This document shows, piece by piece, positions 12,243 through 23,245 of a DNA stretch of 64,000 nt. The position numbers were made by a program, and so were the translations under genes. Position 1 is the first letter of the stretch, and the number at the start of each line of letters is the position of its first letter. The stretch is taken from positions 53,587,498 to 53,651,497 of the forward strand of contig NC_088791.1 of NCBI RefSeq assembly GCF_011386835.1, written 5' to 3'. The stretch is from Chrysemys picta bellii. Lineage: Eukaryota; Chordata; Testudines; Emydidae. Below the pieces are notes generated by a model. It ran no database searches. It had not been told where the DNA came from and saw only the letters and a list, made by a program, of their open reading frames with translations.

Positions 12243-13080
12243 TACATTTTAGTAACGGGTATTTTTAGTAAAAAGCATGGACAGGTCACAGGCTGTAAAC
12301 AAAAATTCATGGTTTGTGACCTGTCCATGACTTGTACTATATACCCCTGAATAAACCTTGGGTGCTGTGGGGCGGCCCGGGGGCGCCGCGGGTGTTCTGG
12401 GGCAGGGTGCGGCCCAGGGCACCATGACTGCTCGGGGGTGTGTGGCCTGGGGGCACCGTGGGTGCTTGGGGGGAGGTGGTCTGGGGACAGCCGGTGGCAA
12501 ATAGCCCGAGAACCCTGCTGCTGTTGCAGGGAATGGGGGGGGTGCAGGCAAACTCTCTACCTGGCTCCCCAGAAGCAGCAACATGTCCTTGGCTCCTAGG
12601 CGGAGGCGTGACCAGGCAGCTCTGTGCGCTGCCACCACCTGCAGGTGCCGCCCCTGCAGCTCCCATTGGCTAAAATGGGCGCTGCGTAGCTGGCACTCAG
12701 GGCGGAGGCAGCATGCAGAACCCCATGGCCTCACGTCCGCCTACAAGCCGAGGGACATGTTGCCACTTCTGGGGAGCCCTGCCCCCAAGATAAGCGCTGC
12801 CTGGAGCTCTCACCCCCTCCCATACCCCAACCCCCTGCCCCAGCCCTGAGCCCCCTCCCACACCCAAACTCCTGCTGCTTCTGGGGGGGGGGAACGATGG
12901 GTGTGGTGGCCCAAGACTGCCCCACAGTGGCTGGTGCAGCTGGTCCAGGCGCTGCCCAAGCTGCTCAGGCGGCCCCTGGGCCAGTCGCACCGGCTGCTGC
13001 ATAAGTCCCGGAGCCGGAAAGTCACAGAATCCGTGACTTCTGTGACCTCCGGTGATGGACTCGCAGCCTTAGCCAGACAG
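12243..13080. mobile_element. GC-rich repeat with hairpin near each end
   Basis: A GC-rich island lies in AT-rich surroundings. Near its left end CATGGACAGGTCACA (12276-12290) pairs perfectly with TGTGACCTGTCCATG (12315-12329). Near its right end GTCACAGAA (13021-13029) pairs with TTCTGTGAC (13038-13046). The overlapping open frames inside (up to 161 codons) are low-complexity Pro/Gly/Ala-rich on both strands and look like compositional ORFs. I take it as a non-autonomous DNA-transposon-like repeat; the superfamily is undetermined. Confidence 0.5.
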
Positions 13081-15091
13081 ACCTTGGCCTGCTGCAATGC
13101 CAGATTTTGCCTTGTCTCTGACTCCAGCCTGACTTTGACCATGATTCTAATCCAGTACTGCCTCTGGTCTTTGACCCTGGCCTGAGTCTGATCCTGACTC
13201 TTATTTATGTGACCTAACCTTGTGATTCCTCCAACCCCTGCCTGGTGGCTCACAGGACTGCCTATGCCCTACTCCCTTATAACAATGTAGTGATTTCCCT
13301 ACAGTGGTGTGAGGTCAAAAGATAGTTGTTACAATTTTCATTTGGGATCTACATATGCTTTTTTACTGTAGTGCAGTAGGAATGACCAAGGAATTTTGTG
13401 GCAACCAGAATCACTAGTTACTTTTGAAAATTTAGGCCAATATTTAGAGTTCACACTGGCTTCAATAGGATAGGTCATATGGGACAAATCACATGGTATT
13501 TCTGTTTTATCCCTAGTTGGCTGAGCTTATCCCATGTTATCAGAAGAGTCATCCCATGTCAGTATAAGCCATTTTCAACTAGTTTGTCTGAGAGAGAGCA
13601 CAGGCTGCATTTTGGTTGCTGCCTCCAATCAAGATGGGAAAATAAGCACTTTCTCTGGAATCTAATTCTGATTTGGGTGGGAAAATCTGCTGAGAATTTT
13701 TTTTTTCTCCAACTCTGATCTCCTGCATCTTGCAATTCTGGCAGGCAGTGGCCTAGTACATTTACTATCTTTGGTAATTCATTTGGGGACTGATTTACTG
13801 TTACTTATGTCAGGTCAAATGTATAAAAATATCTGTTTTACAAGAGGTAATGTATTTGTTTCATGGATATCTGAGCACTTGTGCCATTAGCCTGAGCTTT
13901 ATAGTGCATTAGTCCCAGACAGATGCCAGGAAAAAAGTAGATAAGCTGAGTCTACAGCACATTTTACTAGCTACAGTTCTTGTCATCATATCAAGTAGGT
14001 CAAGTGAGGTCAGGTGTCACACACACTTAGGTAACTAAACAACCATTGGATTTGGCACTTCACAACGTGCCTGTATTTTTAATTTTGCTTACCATTGCAT
14101 TAATTTGACATACTTTCTTCCCTGTATGAACAGGAAAGATTGGGATTTGGGAGAGCACCTATATGGGTAAGATGGACTTTGTGGATTGCCCTGAAGATTG
14201 TCTTTCAAAACTGACTCCCTTCAATGACCCCTTGGTCAAGAGAATGGAGCAATGTTGCAGTATGTTGGGAAGATGGAGGAGGTTAGTTACAAAAGGTCCA
14301 GTTCATTTGTTGTGATTGTAGCTGTGGCAGGAGAAGGAAAGGTAGGAAAATATTTGGTGTAACGCATACACCAAAACTGAGATGGTTAATCAGAATTCTG
14401 TTGGCTTCATCTTAAATTATCCCTCTGAAAGCTAGGATGTCAATGGATAAAGATCATGGTTTTCCATTCATGCTGATTAATGCATGGTCTGATTAGGGAT
14501 AAACTTGCATATATTACCAAAACCTACTTAGATGGTTTTGTTAGTTTGACCCATTACAGCAATTATTAAATTTGTACCTTGGATTCTGGAAGAGATGACA
14601 CAGGGTATCTTGACTCTGCAGTGCTGCTGAAAACTAATCAGAAAAATGCAAATTCATAAATATACTATTTTTCCATACTTGAGATAATATCTGTATAGCC
14701 TTTGGCTGGAAGATTTTTTAATCTCTGCTTTTTATATAAGAAATTTTATGACTGGTTAATTTGTACTTTAAAAAAAACTTACTAGGACACAATAACCAGC
14801 CTTTGAAAAGCTTGTTTGGCTGTCAGACACTCATTTGTTATGCAGTTTATCTAAACATTAACAAACTTTAATATCAATGTTGTCCTTTTATCTGTGAAAC
14901 ATCTTATCAAATAGCTTGGATGAAAGCTAACACCTAACTGGCTGAAGACAGCTCCAAAACTATCTAACTTCCAATACGTTTGTATGAGTGGGACTGTAAA
15001 TCCTCTTCACCAGGTAGATCACACTCCCATTCCACAAACTAATCAGTGCAAGATTACTAAGAGAGGGCACGAATGCCCACAAAAAACTGTA

Positions 15092-15105
15092 TTTGCATAT
15101 GCAAA
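15092..15105. promoter_or_regulatory. perfect 14-bp palindrome containing an octamer-type site
   Basis: TTTGCATATGCAAA is self-complementary, and with the preceding A it contains ATTTGCAT, the POU-domain octamer. This is a sequence match only; no activity can be inferred. Confidence 0.3.
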
Positions 15106-15959
15106 GTGCACTTGACTATTGTTTGCATGCACAGATCCCCAACGGCATACGCAACTGCAAGTTGGAATACACAGGGAGAGGTGCTAGCACCAGGGTCAGG
15201 AATGTACATTTTCATAGTCAAATCTGCCCATTAAAATCCCTCCATTAAAAATTTTGACCTAATGTTTTAGATGCTATTTTATAAATTAGTATTAATTTAA
15301 AAACAAACTTATTTTTAAAATCAATCAGCTGTTGTTTCTTAGGTGAAAGGAATGCTACTTTCAGGTCTGTTCAGTCTATGTAGAGCTGCTTTCAGTCTAG
15401 ACTTCTCCTGCCTGCTGCTCCTCTCTTCTGCTGTAATTCCAATAGATTCTGCTGCTATCAAAACACTGAGGGCAGAAGGGCGAGTAATTTGGTGTTGGAA
15501 ACAAAGCTAGCAAATTAAATTATAGCCTGAAAATCTGCACATTGAGGATCCATTCTCTTTATCCAAATTAAGTTTTTCCCCTGAGTTGTTTAATTTAATT
15601 CTTTTATATCTCAGATTCCCCACTCTTTCCTCTTGTTCCCTTTCCCCCAACACATGCTGACACACTTCTGGTCTTTCTCACCTGCTGTCATCATGTCAAT
15701 TTTAATTTTAAAAAATCTCCTGAATGGTACATAAATATTTTATGTGCTTCTGAAGCAACTTTCTTATAGGAGATCTATTAATGCAGAATGATGAGGGCAT
15801 AACACCCATGGTAGGAAGTCATTACCAGCCCTCCATATATTCCATTATTGTTGTAATGATTCTCACATGGCAAACGGGGTTAATTCTAGTCTAAAATGAG
15901 ATGCAATGGTTATAAAATATTGTGTGCTACATTAACATAATATATCCCAAGAGCACAAA

Positions 15960-16260
15960 AAATAGAAATCCAGCTTTTAAAGATTTGCTCCTGGACTGCT
16001 GAAGTTATTGGCAAAACTTCAACAGGCACAGGACTGGGCTTTAAATTTTGAAGAACATGGATGTGTTAATTGGCCAGCAATAGCTTTTATTTTTATTTTT
16101 CTTCTCCCTTTAACGTAATGAACTAATTAGCTGTTTTGCCAGAGCAGATGAATCTGTTGAAAAATGCAGCAGTAAATGTTTGCTTACAGCTTAAGTAAAT
16201 TTATTGCATTACTATTGTTAATTGTTTCATTGTACTGCAGTGATAGACCGACATTTAGAA
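15960..16260. promoter_or_regulatory. candidate conserved non-coding element
   Basis: The sequence is repeat-free with a homeodomain-type core (AACTAATTAGCTG at 16121-16133), several TAAT/ATTA words and no ORF. It resembles vertebrate developmental enhancers in texture. This is a pattern judgement without an alignment. Confidence 0.25.
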
Positions 16261-17055
16261 TACTGGCACAGATGTGCTGATCAAATTTAATCCTACACAT
16301 TTCTTTTATTAAGAAACTCTCTGCAAGAAGCCTAATTACATCACAATAAAATCAAACATCATGCTAACTAAGTCAGAAATGTGTGGATAATAAGTGGCCT
16401 GCATCCCAATTTGTTGAAAATGGGGCCTAAGTATTATTTTCCAAAAGTTCCAAACATTATTGCCGTAATGTTTGCCTAAACTCAAACAACAGACTGAAGC
16501 CTGCTGAATGCCAACCATGTTAGAAATAAATAGATGTATTATAAATGTCATGGATCTCCAGATGTTAAAATTGGCTGTTTGCAGACATTTTTATACATTT
16601 CAAACGCTTAAGTTTATTCCAAGTAAACAGGAAATAGCCAAGTACCACTCTTTGCTTTCATCCAGAGATATAGGCAATACAGTACCTGGAAAACTGCCCT
16701 TTCTCCTATTATTCGTGACTACTGTGGTAACGGATGAGAAACTATTTTACATTTTTGTGCTGCAAAAAGACTTGCTTTTGGATAGATATATAGCTTCTGC
16801 CATCGGGCTAAGGGATGTCCTGGTTACAATTATTCTGAATCTCAATGAAGCATCTAAAGGATGATATCAGCACCTAGATTTCACAGTGATTGGCATATGC
16901 CCAAATAAAATACTTCCCAAAAATGTTTCTAGGAGCACTACAGGCACCTGTAGTTTCAGGGCACCTGAGGCAAAAAGAAACGTCACAAGAAAACTTTCTT
17001 GCTGGGGATTATTTTCATTAAGTTAGATCTTCAGGCATTGCAGTGACACTGTGCT

Positions 17056-17165
17056 GTAGTATATTGGGCATCACATCAGCCTGGGAGTCAGGAGATAGGT
17101 TCTATCCTTAGCTCTGCTATTCTTCTGCTATGTGACCTTGAACAAGTCATTTCATGCCACTCTTT
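17056..17165 (+). repeat. CORE-SINE/MIR fragment
   Basis: The order 'gcctgggagtcaggagatag' (17079), 'gctctgctattcttctgc', 'tgtgaccttgaacaagtca' (17131) is that of the MIR-type core. The tRNA head is degraded. Confidence 0.75.
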
Positions 17166-18594
17166 TCTTTGCCATATTTGTGGGGGCTGTACAGAGGGGC
17201 AAGTGTATGGGCGGGGAAGAAGAAAAATCCTTGCATCCTCATCTCCCTTCTATGTATCCACATGCGAACCAGGCAGTTTAGTGGCTGGTCAATGGAAAGA
17301 CTTCCAGTGAATTCAAGAGGAATTGGATCTCACCAGCTTGGCAGGGTACTTTAGTATACTGAGAAGACAATGTAAATCCACAGTGAAAGGGATGGCAAGG
17401 TTTTGCTGTTACTTTCATCTGAGGTTCATGTAACTAAAAGCTAATGTCTAGATTTTCAAGTGATTTTCCTTCAACTTTTTTGTTCCCAGCTTGAGATATT
17501 TGCCTGATTTTCAAACTGCTGAGCGTATCTTCTGAAAATCAAGCTCCTCTAAAGTGTGTCAACATGGGCACCAAAAAACTAATGCATTCAAAATCCACTA
17601 ATCACTTCTGAGAAATTAGGCCTGGGGGAAGTGTAACTAAAAACAGTCTTTAGATTTTTTGAAAGTTCCTTAGAAAATGAGGTGCACAAAAGATTCCTAG
17701 TTGCCAGGAGAACTGGTTGCCAAAATCTGCAGTGGCAGTTAGTGCAATTTTTACTTTATGCCATATACCAAGTGTTGGAATTATTACCACAACACTAATT
17801 TAACCATAAATTCCTTTATTAAATCCAAAGGCCAAATGGTATTTAAACAATTGCTCTAAACATGCCTAAAAAGCCATACTAATAAGCAATTTACTACAGC
17901 CACAGAGTAACAAAACATTTATATGCATTCATAAAGATACTTACAAACAGGCTAAACCCAGGGGTGCTTAGACCCATATTTGTCAGCTCCAGCATGGTCA
18001 GGCAGGTATTAGCAATGCACCCTTTAAGAGTTTACTTTTTATACCCTTTAACAAACAAGCAATGTCATTGCCAATTACCGACTTCAGCTAAAAAACAATT
18101 TGAGACAATTCATCCTTATTTCCAGTCTTAATTCAAATAAGATTTACAACCTCGTTTCTCCCCAAGGCCTTTCCTCCCTATCTCTTCCCCTCCTTCTTGC
18201 TGAGCAACAGTTTTTCCATTGCACCTGGGTTCACAAAGTCTTTATTTTAAGATAACGCTAGTATGGGGGATGGGAAGGTCCATACTGGATCCTTGTAAAA
18301 TGGATTTTTTTTATTCAAAACAATCTGCAGTTACCCCTATCAGTTAGATACCTTCTTTTTAGAAACTTTCCCTTATCTCATTAAGTATTCTTTGAATAAG
18401 ACATCCTCCCTACTCCATTCCCTCTGGCCTTACAACTTCAGTGCCTTCCTTCTACTTGCTAGTCACGGCCTTTCTTTACAACACATATATTTCCTTAACC
18501 AACCTTAAGCTGGCTCTAATTCTTTGATTTCATATTTATTCTACACCAAATTTGCCCTACCCTCCTATCTATTTCCCTTCTCTTTGTGACTCAA
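17166..18594. other. unique AT-rich DNA
   Basis: No gene found. A few short 'tttgaaaat'-type units near 17450-17700 may be decayed foldback repeats. Confidence 0.45.
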
Positions 18595-18654
18595 CAAATG
18601 GCCGGGAGGACCCCAAAAGAGTGTTGCCTTGCAAGCCGGCCCGATTACAAGTGT

Positions 18655-19535
18655 TGGGTTTCGGTCAGGTATGAAAATAACTTGACATGCTTGGGTTGGG
18701 CTTTAAAATTAGGCCTGAGTCTCTGAGCAGACCCAGGGCAGTCCCGGGTGGCCATGGGAGTAGTGTGGCAGTACGAGGCCATGGCAAGTAATCCTTTGTT
18801 TACATGGGCCAGTAGCTGGCAGAGAAGGTGCGGTGGGGGGAGGGAGCACTGTGCTCACACCAGTTTTTTCCTGCCTTGAGATACATACACATGGCGTGGC
18901 TCAGCTGCAAGCAGAGTGGCATGGCACAGCCAGCCAAGACGTCACATTGAGCCCCCCTACCCCACACTCCACTCCAGCTGCCTGGCATGGAGTACTTCAT
19001 GGTGCCCGTGCAGAAGGTGTCCTTGCTGCAACACTTCAGGAAGTCTGAGAAAGACGTGTTTGAGGGGACTCTGCAGCTGGGTACCCGCCACCCTCAGGGC
19101 CCGTGATGTCACCCACCCAGCCCCAGCCCCTGATGCCCTGCAGCAGGGTCAGGCAGGAGATGGCAGCAGAGGGGAGGAGAAGGCATGCCTGCACAGTGAT
19201 AAGACTGTCTGGCTCCCCAGCTGTGGGCTGGGAAACTGGGGGGCTGTGGCCCCACTGGGATATGGGCAGCCCCAGGCTCCTTGGGAGGGCTGCGGGGAAG
19301 GAGATTAAGACAGGTTTGTGAATGGCAAAAGCCTTTGAATCTGTTTGCAGCTCCCCGGCCATGCTGCTCTGCTAGCTCTGGCTCTTCCCCATGCATGCCT
19401 GACCTTGCAGCCAACCCAAATCTGCCAAGACTCAACTACAACTGTTGCATTCAGGTCAAGTCAGCTATGAAAACGACTTGACACTCTTGGGTTCAGATCG
19501 GCTGAGGTCTAATGGGGTTTGGATCAGGCTTTATT
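18655..19535. mobile_element. GC-rich block flanked by imperfect direct repeats (possible transposon carrying a gene fragment)
   Basis: The sequence near 18665-18705 (TCAGGTATGAAAATAACTTG, then ACATGCTTGGGTT) recurs in the same orientation at about 19457-19495 (TCAGCTATGAAAACGACTTG, then ACACTCTTGGGTT). Between the repeats the DNA is GC-rich and holds the TFAP4-like exon at 18987-19080. This layout suggests a mobile element with subterminal repeats that captured host DNA, but no terminal inverted repeats or target duplication were found. Confidence 0.4.
18987..19080 (+). pseudogene. TFAP4: TFAP4 (transcription factor AP-4) first coding exon, captured fragment
   Basis: From the ATG at 18987 the reading is MEYFMVPVQKVSLLQHFRK, then SEKDV. 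From memory, vertebrate AP-4 begins MEYFMVPTQKVPSLQHFRK, then TEKEV, so about 19 of the first 26 residues agree. AP-4 is a bHLH-leucine-zipper factor of about 340 residues that binds CAGCTG E-boxes; only its extreme N-terminus is here and no bHLH or zipper follows. Beyond residue 24 the DNA still resembles the exon end if one base is shifted, and then reaches 'gtaccc' at 19081, a possible splice donor. The sequence after that is not AP-4 coding. Retaining the exon-intron boundary argues for a genomic exon copy rather than a processed retrocopy. Read straight on, the frame stops at 19106 after 39 codons. Function is not expected. Confidence 0.75.
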
Positions 19536-19923
19536 AGCTCCAAGCAGGCCTCTACCAAAGAAGCCTCCCTTCACAAACAAAAAGAAAGAGGCAGGAATGG
19601 GGGCCAAAAAAAGGAATGGGGGTCAACTAATTACTAGGGACAACTCAAGAAGGCAGGGACAGGAGTGGGGTCAGCGGCTCAATCCCTTCTTCCTGGCCCA
19701 CCATGGAGTCCCTTCTCCAGCATCTCCTGCTCCCTGTAGACCCTGCTCAGCCTGCTGGTCCCTGCCTGAGAGACAGGAAATTTTATATATAATGTTTTCT
19801 GTAAATCACTTGCTTGCTCGTAGTCATGGCTATAGCTCCCATCTGCCCTCCGGACTACATCTCACAGAATTCCCAATTGTAAAAGACCAGGGCATATAAC
19901 AGGCGTGCAAGAACCTGTCACAT

Positions 19924-20998
19924 GCCAGTACTAGGGTTACTATTCGTCCGGATTCCCCCGGACATGTCCGGCTTTTTTCAGTTAAAAATAGCGTCCGGGG
20001 GGAATTTGTCAATGTCCGGACTTCCCCCCCCCCATGCAGAGCATGCGGGGCTTACAGGGCAGCCGGCCGGATGGTGCCACTCGCACGGGGCTCCGGCAGC
20101 CAAAGCCCTTCCTCCACTTCCCCCCTCCTCTCTCCTGCAATTTGAGACCAGTCCCCTCCTCTCCCTCCCTCCCCCCGCCCTGCATTCACAGATCGCCGGC
20201 CGTCGCCTCGGCCTCCGGCAGTCTGGAGCTCCGACCCTGCTCCCCTCCCCCGCTGCCGAGCGCGCTGCTCTGCAGCACAGTAAGGGGGCCGGGGGTCAGA
20301 GAAGCGGCAGGGAGGTTCTGGGGGGGGGGTAGTCAAGAGACAGGGAGCAGGGGGAGGGTTGGATGGGTCAGGAGTTCATGGGGGGTCTGTCTGGGGGTTG
20401 GGGTTGTAAGGTTTTTGGCAGTCAGAGTACAGGTGGGGGGGGTCTCAGGAGGGGGCAGTTAGGGGACAAGGCACAGGGAGGCTTAGGTAGGGGGTGGGGT
20501 TCTGGAGGGCAGTTAGGAGCAGGGGTCCCAGGAGGGGGCAGTCAGGGGACAAGGAGCGGGGGGGTGTTTGGGAGTTCTGGGGGGGGGCTGTCAGGGGGCA
20601 GGAGTGGGGAGAGGGATCGGAGCAGTCAGGGGACAGGGAGCAGAGGGGTTTAGATGGGTCAGGAGTTTGGGGGGGGGCTGTCAGGGTGTGGGGAGTGGTT
20701 GGATGGGGCGTGGGAGTCCCAGGGGTCTGTCTGGGGGTGGGGGTGTGGATAAGGGTTGGGGCAGTCAGGGGACAGGTAGGGGGTAGAGTCCTAGGGGGCC
20801 AGTTAGGGGCAGGGGTCCCAGGAGGGGGCAGTCAGGGGACAAGGCGTGGGAGGGAGGGTTGGGGGTTCTGAGGGGGCAGGAAGTGGGAGGGAGTGGAAGG
20901 GGCAGGGGCGGGGCTAGGGCAGGACAGGGGCGGGGCTAGGGCGGGGCTCCTCCCGTCCTCTTTTTTGATTGTTGAAATATGGTAACCCTAGCCAGTAC
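19924..20998. mobile_element. hAT-like non-autonomous DNA transposon with 8-bp target duplication
   Basis: The element spans 19932-20990 (1,059 bp). Its ends are inverted: TAGGGTTAC at the left and GTAACCCTA at the right, extending imperfectly inward. The 8-base sequence GCCAGTAC lies directly on each side (19924-19931 and 20991-20998), the target duplication length typical of hAT elements. Just inside the left end are CCGGA-rich words ('gtccggattcccccggacat'). The interior is extremely G-rich on the plus strand and partly tandem. Several long open frames inside are Gly/Arg-rich composition artefacts; no transposase is present. Confidence 0.88.
20320..20930 (+). repeat. G-rich tandem-like region inside the hAT-like element
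   Basis: A 34-bp block is identical at 20521-20554 and 20811-20844, and a diverged copy starts near 20440. Units built from 'ggggctgtcagggg', 'caggagt' and 'ggacagggagcag' recur throughout. Runs of three or more G every few bases give strong G-quadruplex potential. Confidence 0.8.
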
Positions 20999-21530
20999 AT
21001 CACTGCTGTTTTCCAAGTTTCACATCCACTGATGTTGCAGCCAGACAAAATGATTTGCCCAGGGATATTATGAATATCAAACCCCTTTAGTTCTTGAGTT
21101 GGAACAATTCTCATTTGTTTCTGTGGAGATGTACTATTATGCAGCAAGCAAGAACAGCTCCCTCTTGTCTCTGCAAGAGGAGACATCATTTAATCATAGT
21201 CCATATCTGCACTAATAGCCTTATTTAGAATTTTTAGAATTGTGAATCTCTGACCCTTTCCCATACTCAGACATTCACAGCATTCACACCTGCAACTATT
21301 AATCCTCATGAGCTCTACTCACCATATCCTGAAATAATGGGTAAATTATACCACGTCCATAACACCTGCTTTGATATCTCACCTTTATTTAACTAAAATC
21401 CCTATTTAACATTCATATAAAATGACATTCAATCATAATTTTAAAGACATCATTAAACTTCTAGAAGCCAAATAAATTGTTAACCTGACCAGAATTCACT
21501 TTCCTTGGATTTATAGGTGAGCAAAGTGAT
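20999..21530. other. unique non-coding DNA
   Basis: No gene or recognised repeat seen. Confidence 0.4.
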
Positions 21531-21559
21531 TAATGTTTGCCTTTGGATGGCGCCTCTTA

Positions 21560-22045
21560 CTCATCCAAAAATTACTTTATCAAAGGTCTTCTGCAGTAGT
21601 AAGGCCAAGTTTGATGTTACCCAAAGGAAGAGACACTTTCTTTTGCTCTTGGATGGTTCCTCTTATTTTTCTAGCTAGCTCTCTGGTCATAACTTCAAAC
21701 ATATCTGGGGCAAAAATGTATCCTGTTTTTCTGACTCCTCTTTTTTAAGATAGCTCCCTTTCCTGTGTGCCACGGGCTTTTCCTAGAGGAGAAGGATTTG
21801 GGTACATTCTGGACTTTTTCCTGTTTTCTTTGCCTTTTTGGATCCAATACGAAGGGCAGGGTGCGGCGAGGCAAAGGAGCAGGCTGCTGTTGATGTGAGC
21901 CATTGCTTGACAAAGACTGCCTTGCTTGGGTGTACAAACTTGGCTTATGTTGAGGAGGGAAAAATCCTGATGTGATGCCTATGATTTTTGCTCTTTCCCT
22001 GGCTGAGTGGAAATCCCATTCTGTAATTTCAGCAGACAAAATGGA
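21560..22045 (-). pseudogene. unidentified coding-like remnant with a frameshift
   Basis: The minus strand is open for about 114 codons (22039 to 21695) with a protein-like composition: EWDFHSARERAKIIGI, then GFFPPQHKPSLYTQARQSL, then a basic stretch. At a run of six A near 21750 the frame is lost. One frame over, reading stays open for about 50 more codons (GYIFAPDMFEVMTRELA, then KIRGTIQEQKKVSLPLG) before two stops near 21575. A pyrimidine-rich tract ending in ...AAATTACAG lies just upstream of the open frame (minus strand, about 22028), so it could be a decayed exon. I do not recognise the family. A chance ORF cannot be excluded. Confidence 0.35.
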
Positions 22046-22229
22046 GGAAGGGAGTGGGAATTAAGAGTTCCTGTATGTGAGGAAATGCAGAAGGAAGAAA
22101 GAAAGGGATGAAGAAAAGAAATAGGGAAAGGAAGATAAGACAAGAGAAACAGAAGCCAAAAATAGCAGTGAGCATAAAATAGAGTATATTTTTCCTCTGA
22201 GTGATGCTGAATGAGACAATAAGGATATG

Positions 22230-22232
<3 letters not shown>

Positions 22233-22282
<50 letters not shown>
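22233..22282 (+). repeat. (TG)25 microsatellite
   Basis: Uninterrupted TG dinucleotides. Confidence 0.98.
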
Positions 22283-22283
<1 letters not shown>

Positions 22284-22299
22284 CCTGAACTAAGAGTTT

Positions 22300-23240
22300 A
22301 GGTCCAAAGCTTCAAAGATATTTGGGAACCTAACTCCCATTGAAATCAATGGAGGATCATGGCCTTAGTTACTACATAAAGGGCCTACTCCATCTTTGAT
22401 GTTTGTGCAAATCTTCTATTGTTAGTGGAAATTCCACCATGGATTGAAGATAGTCCATGGCCTTAAATGTATATTTTAGCCCACAGACTATAACTAAAAA
22501 TAGAATTTTGGCCCACTCCACATCATGAGTTGACTCTCTGTACCAGGGATTTGGTATAGTCTAATTTTTGTTTCTTTCAAGAAAACTACAAGTCCACATT
22601 CAGACTGTTTGGAGGTTTTTTTAGGGTGTGTGTCAACCACCATCAGCCACTGCCTCTTTGGTCATAACAGTATTGCTATCGACTATGTGCAAGTCTCATC
22701 CATATCCTGGGTCCTATCTGACTGTCTCCGGAACAGTATAATAAATTCTTCTCTCCATACCTTTTCCTGACATTTTTGTCTGGATATCTATATGCAGGCC
22801 AATGTCTTAAAAAGGCATTAATTCAATGATAACACAATGACTCCATCTGAGTTTTGTGTATATATATATATATATTTTTTATGTAGGGACTTTTAAAAAA
22901 CACATTATTTACCTAATAGACTGTAATGACTCCTCCAAAGCATTTATAGTACATTATATAATTTCTTCTTACTTCATGGATCATTGACATAATAGATATA
23001 TTCTCCTCTTTTTCTCCTGCAGGCACATAACTCCCATTATTATTAATGAGACTCACACACACATACTGAGAAGAGAATATATCCCTTTTTATGTAGCTAT
23101 TACCCCAAAACATCACACATGAATTAACCCATTACAAAGTAGTCAAGGACAGCTACTAGCAACCTGATTGTTTCTTGAGATTTACTTCCCATGGTTTGCT
23201 TAATTTGTTAAATATTGTAGGCATCACACCTATTTTTAAA
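22300..23240. other. unique AT-rich DNA
   Basis: Only a short 'cctaactcccattgaaatcaatgg' foldback unit near 22330 and a (TA)n run at 22858-22875 stand out. No gene was seen. Confidence 0.45.
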
Positions 23241-23245
23241 AAGAG

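Larger units (their letters stand above)
13081..17050. other. long repeat-poor AT-rich region
   Basis: Almost 4 kb without a recognised repeat or gene. It includes a POU-type palindrome at 15092 and a candidate conserved non-coding segment at 15960-16260. Confidence 0.5.

Noticed and set aside
12249..13253. Open frames of 101-161 codons in the GC-rich block
   Set aside because: They overlap in several frames on both strands, have no domain, and stop codons are rare there only because GC is high.
16508..16864. 118-codon plus-strand open frame
   Set aside because: Hydrophobic, AT-driven composition without motif or splice context; most likely a chance ORF.
20034..20871. Several overlapping open frames of 70-140 codons on both strands
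   Set aside because: They lie in the G-rich interior of the hAT-like element and encode Gly/Arg/Pro-rich low-complexity strings, as expected from composition alone.
22233..22282. CRISPR-like or regulatory repeat
   Set aside because: It is a plain TG microsatellite without spacers. No repeat-spacer array exists anywhere in the window.
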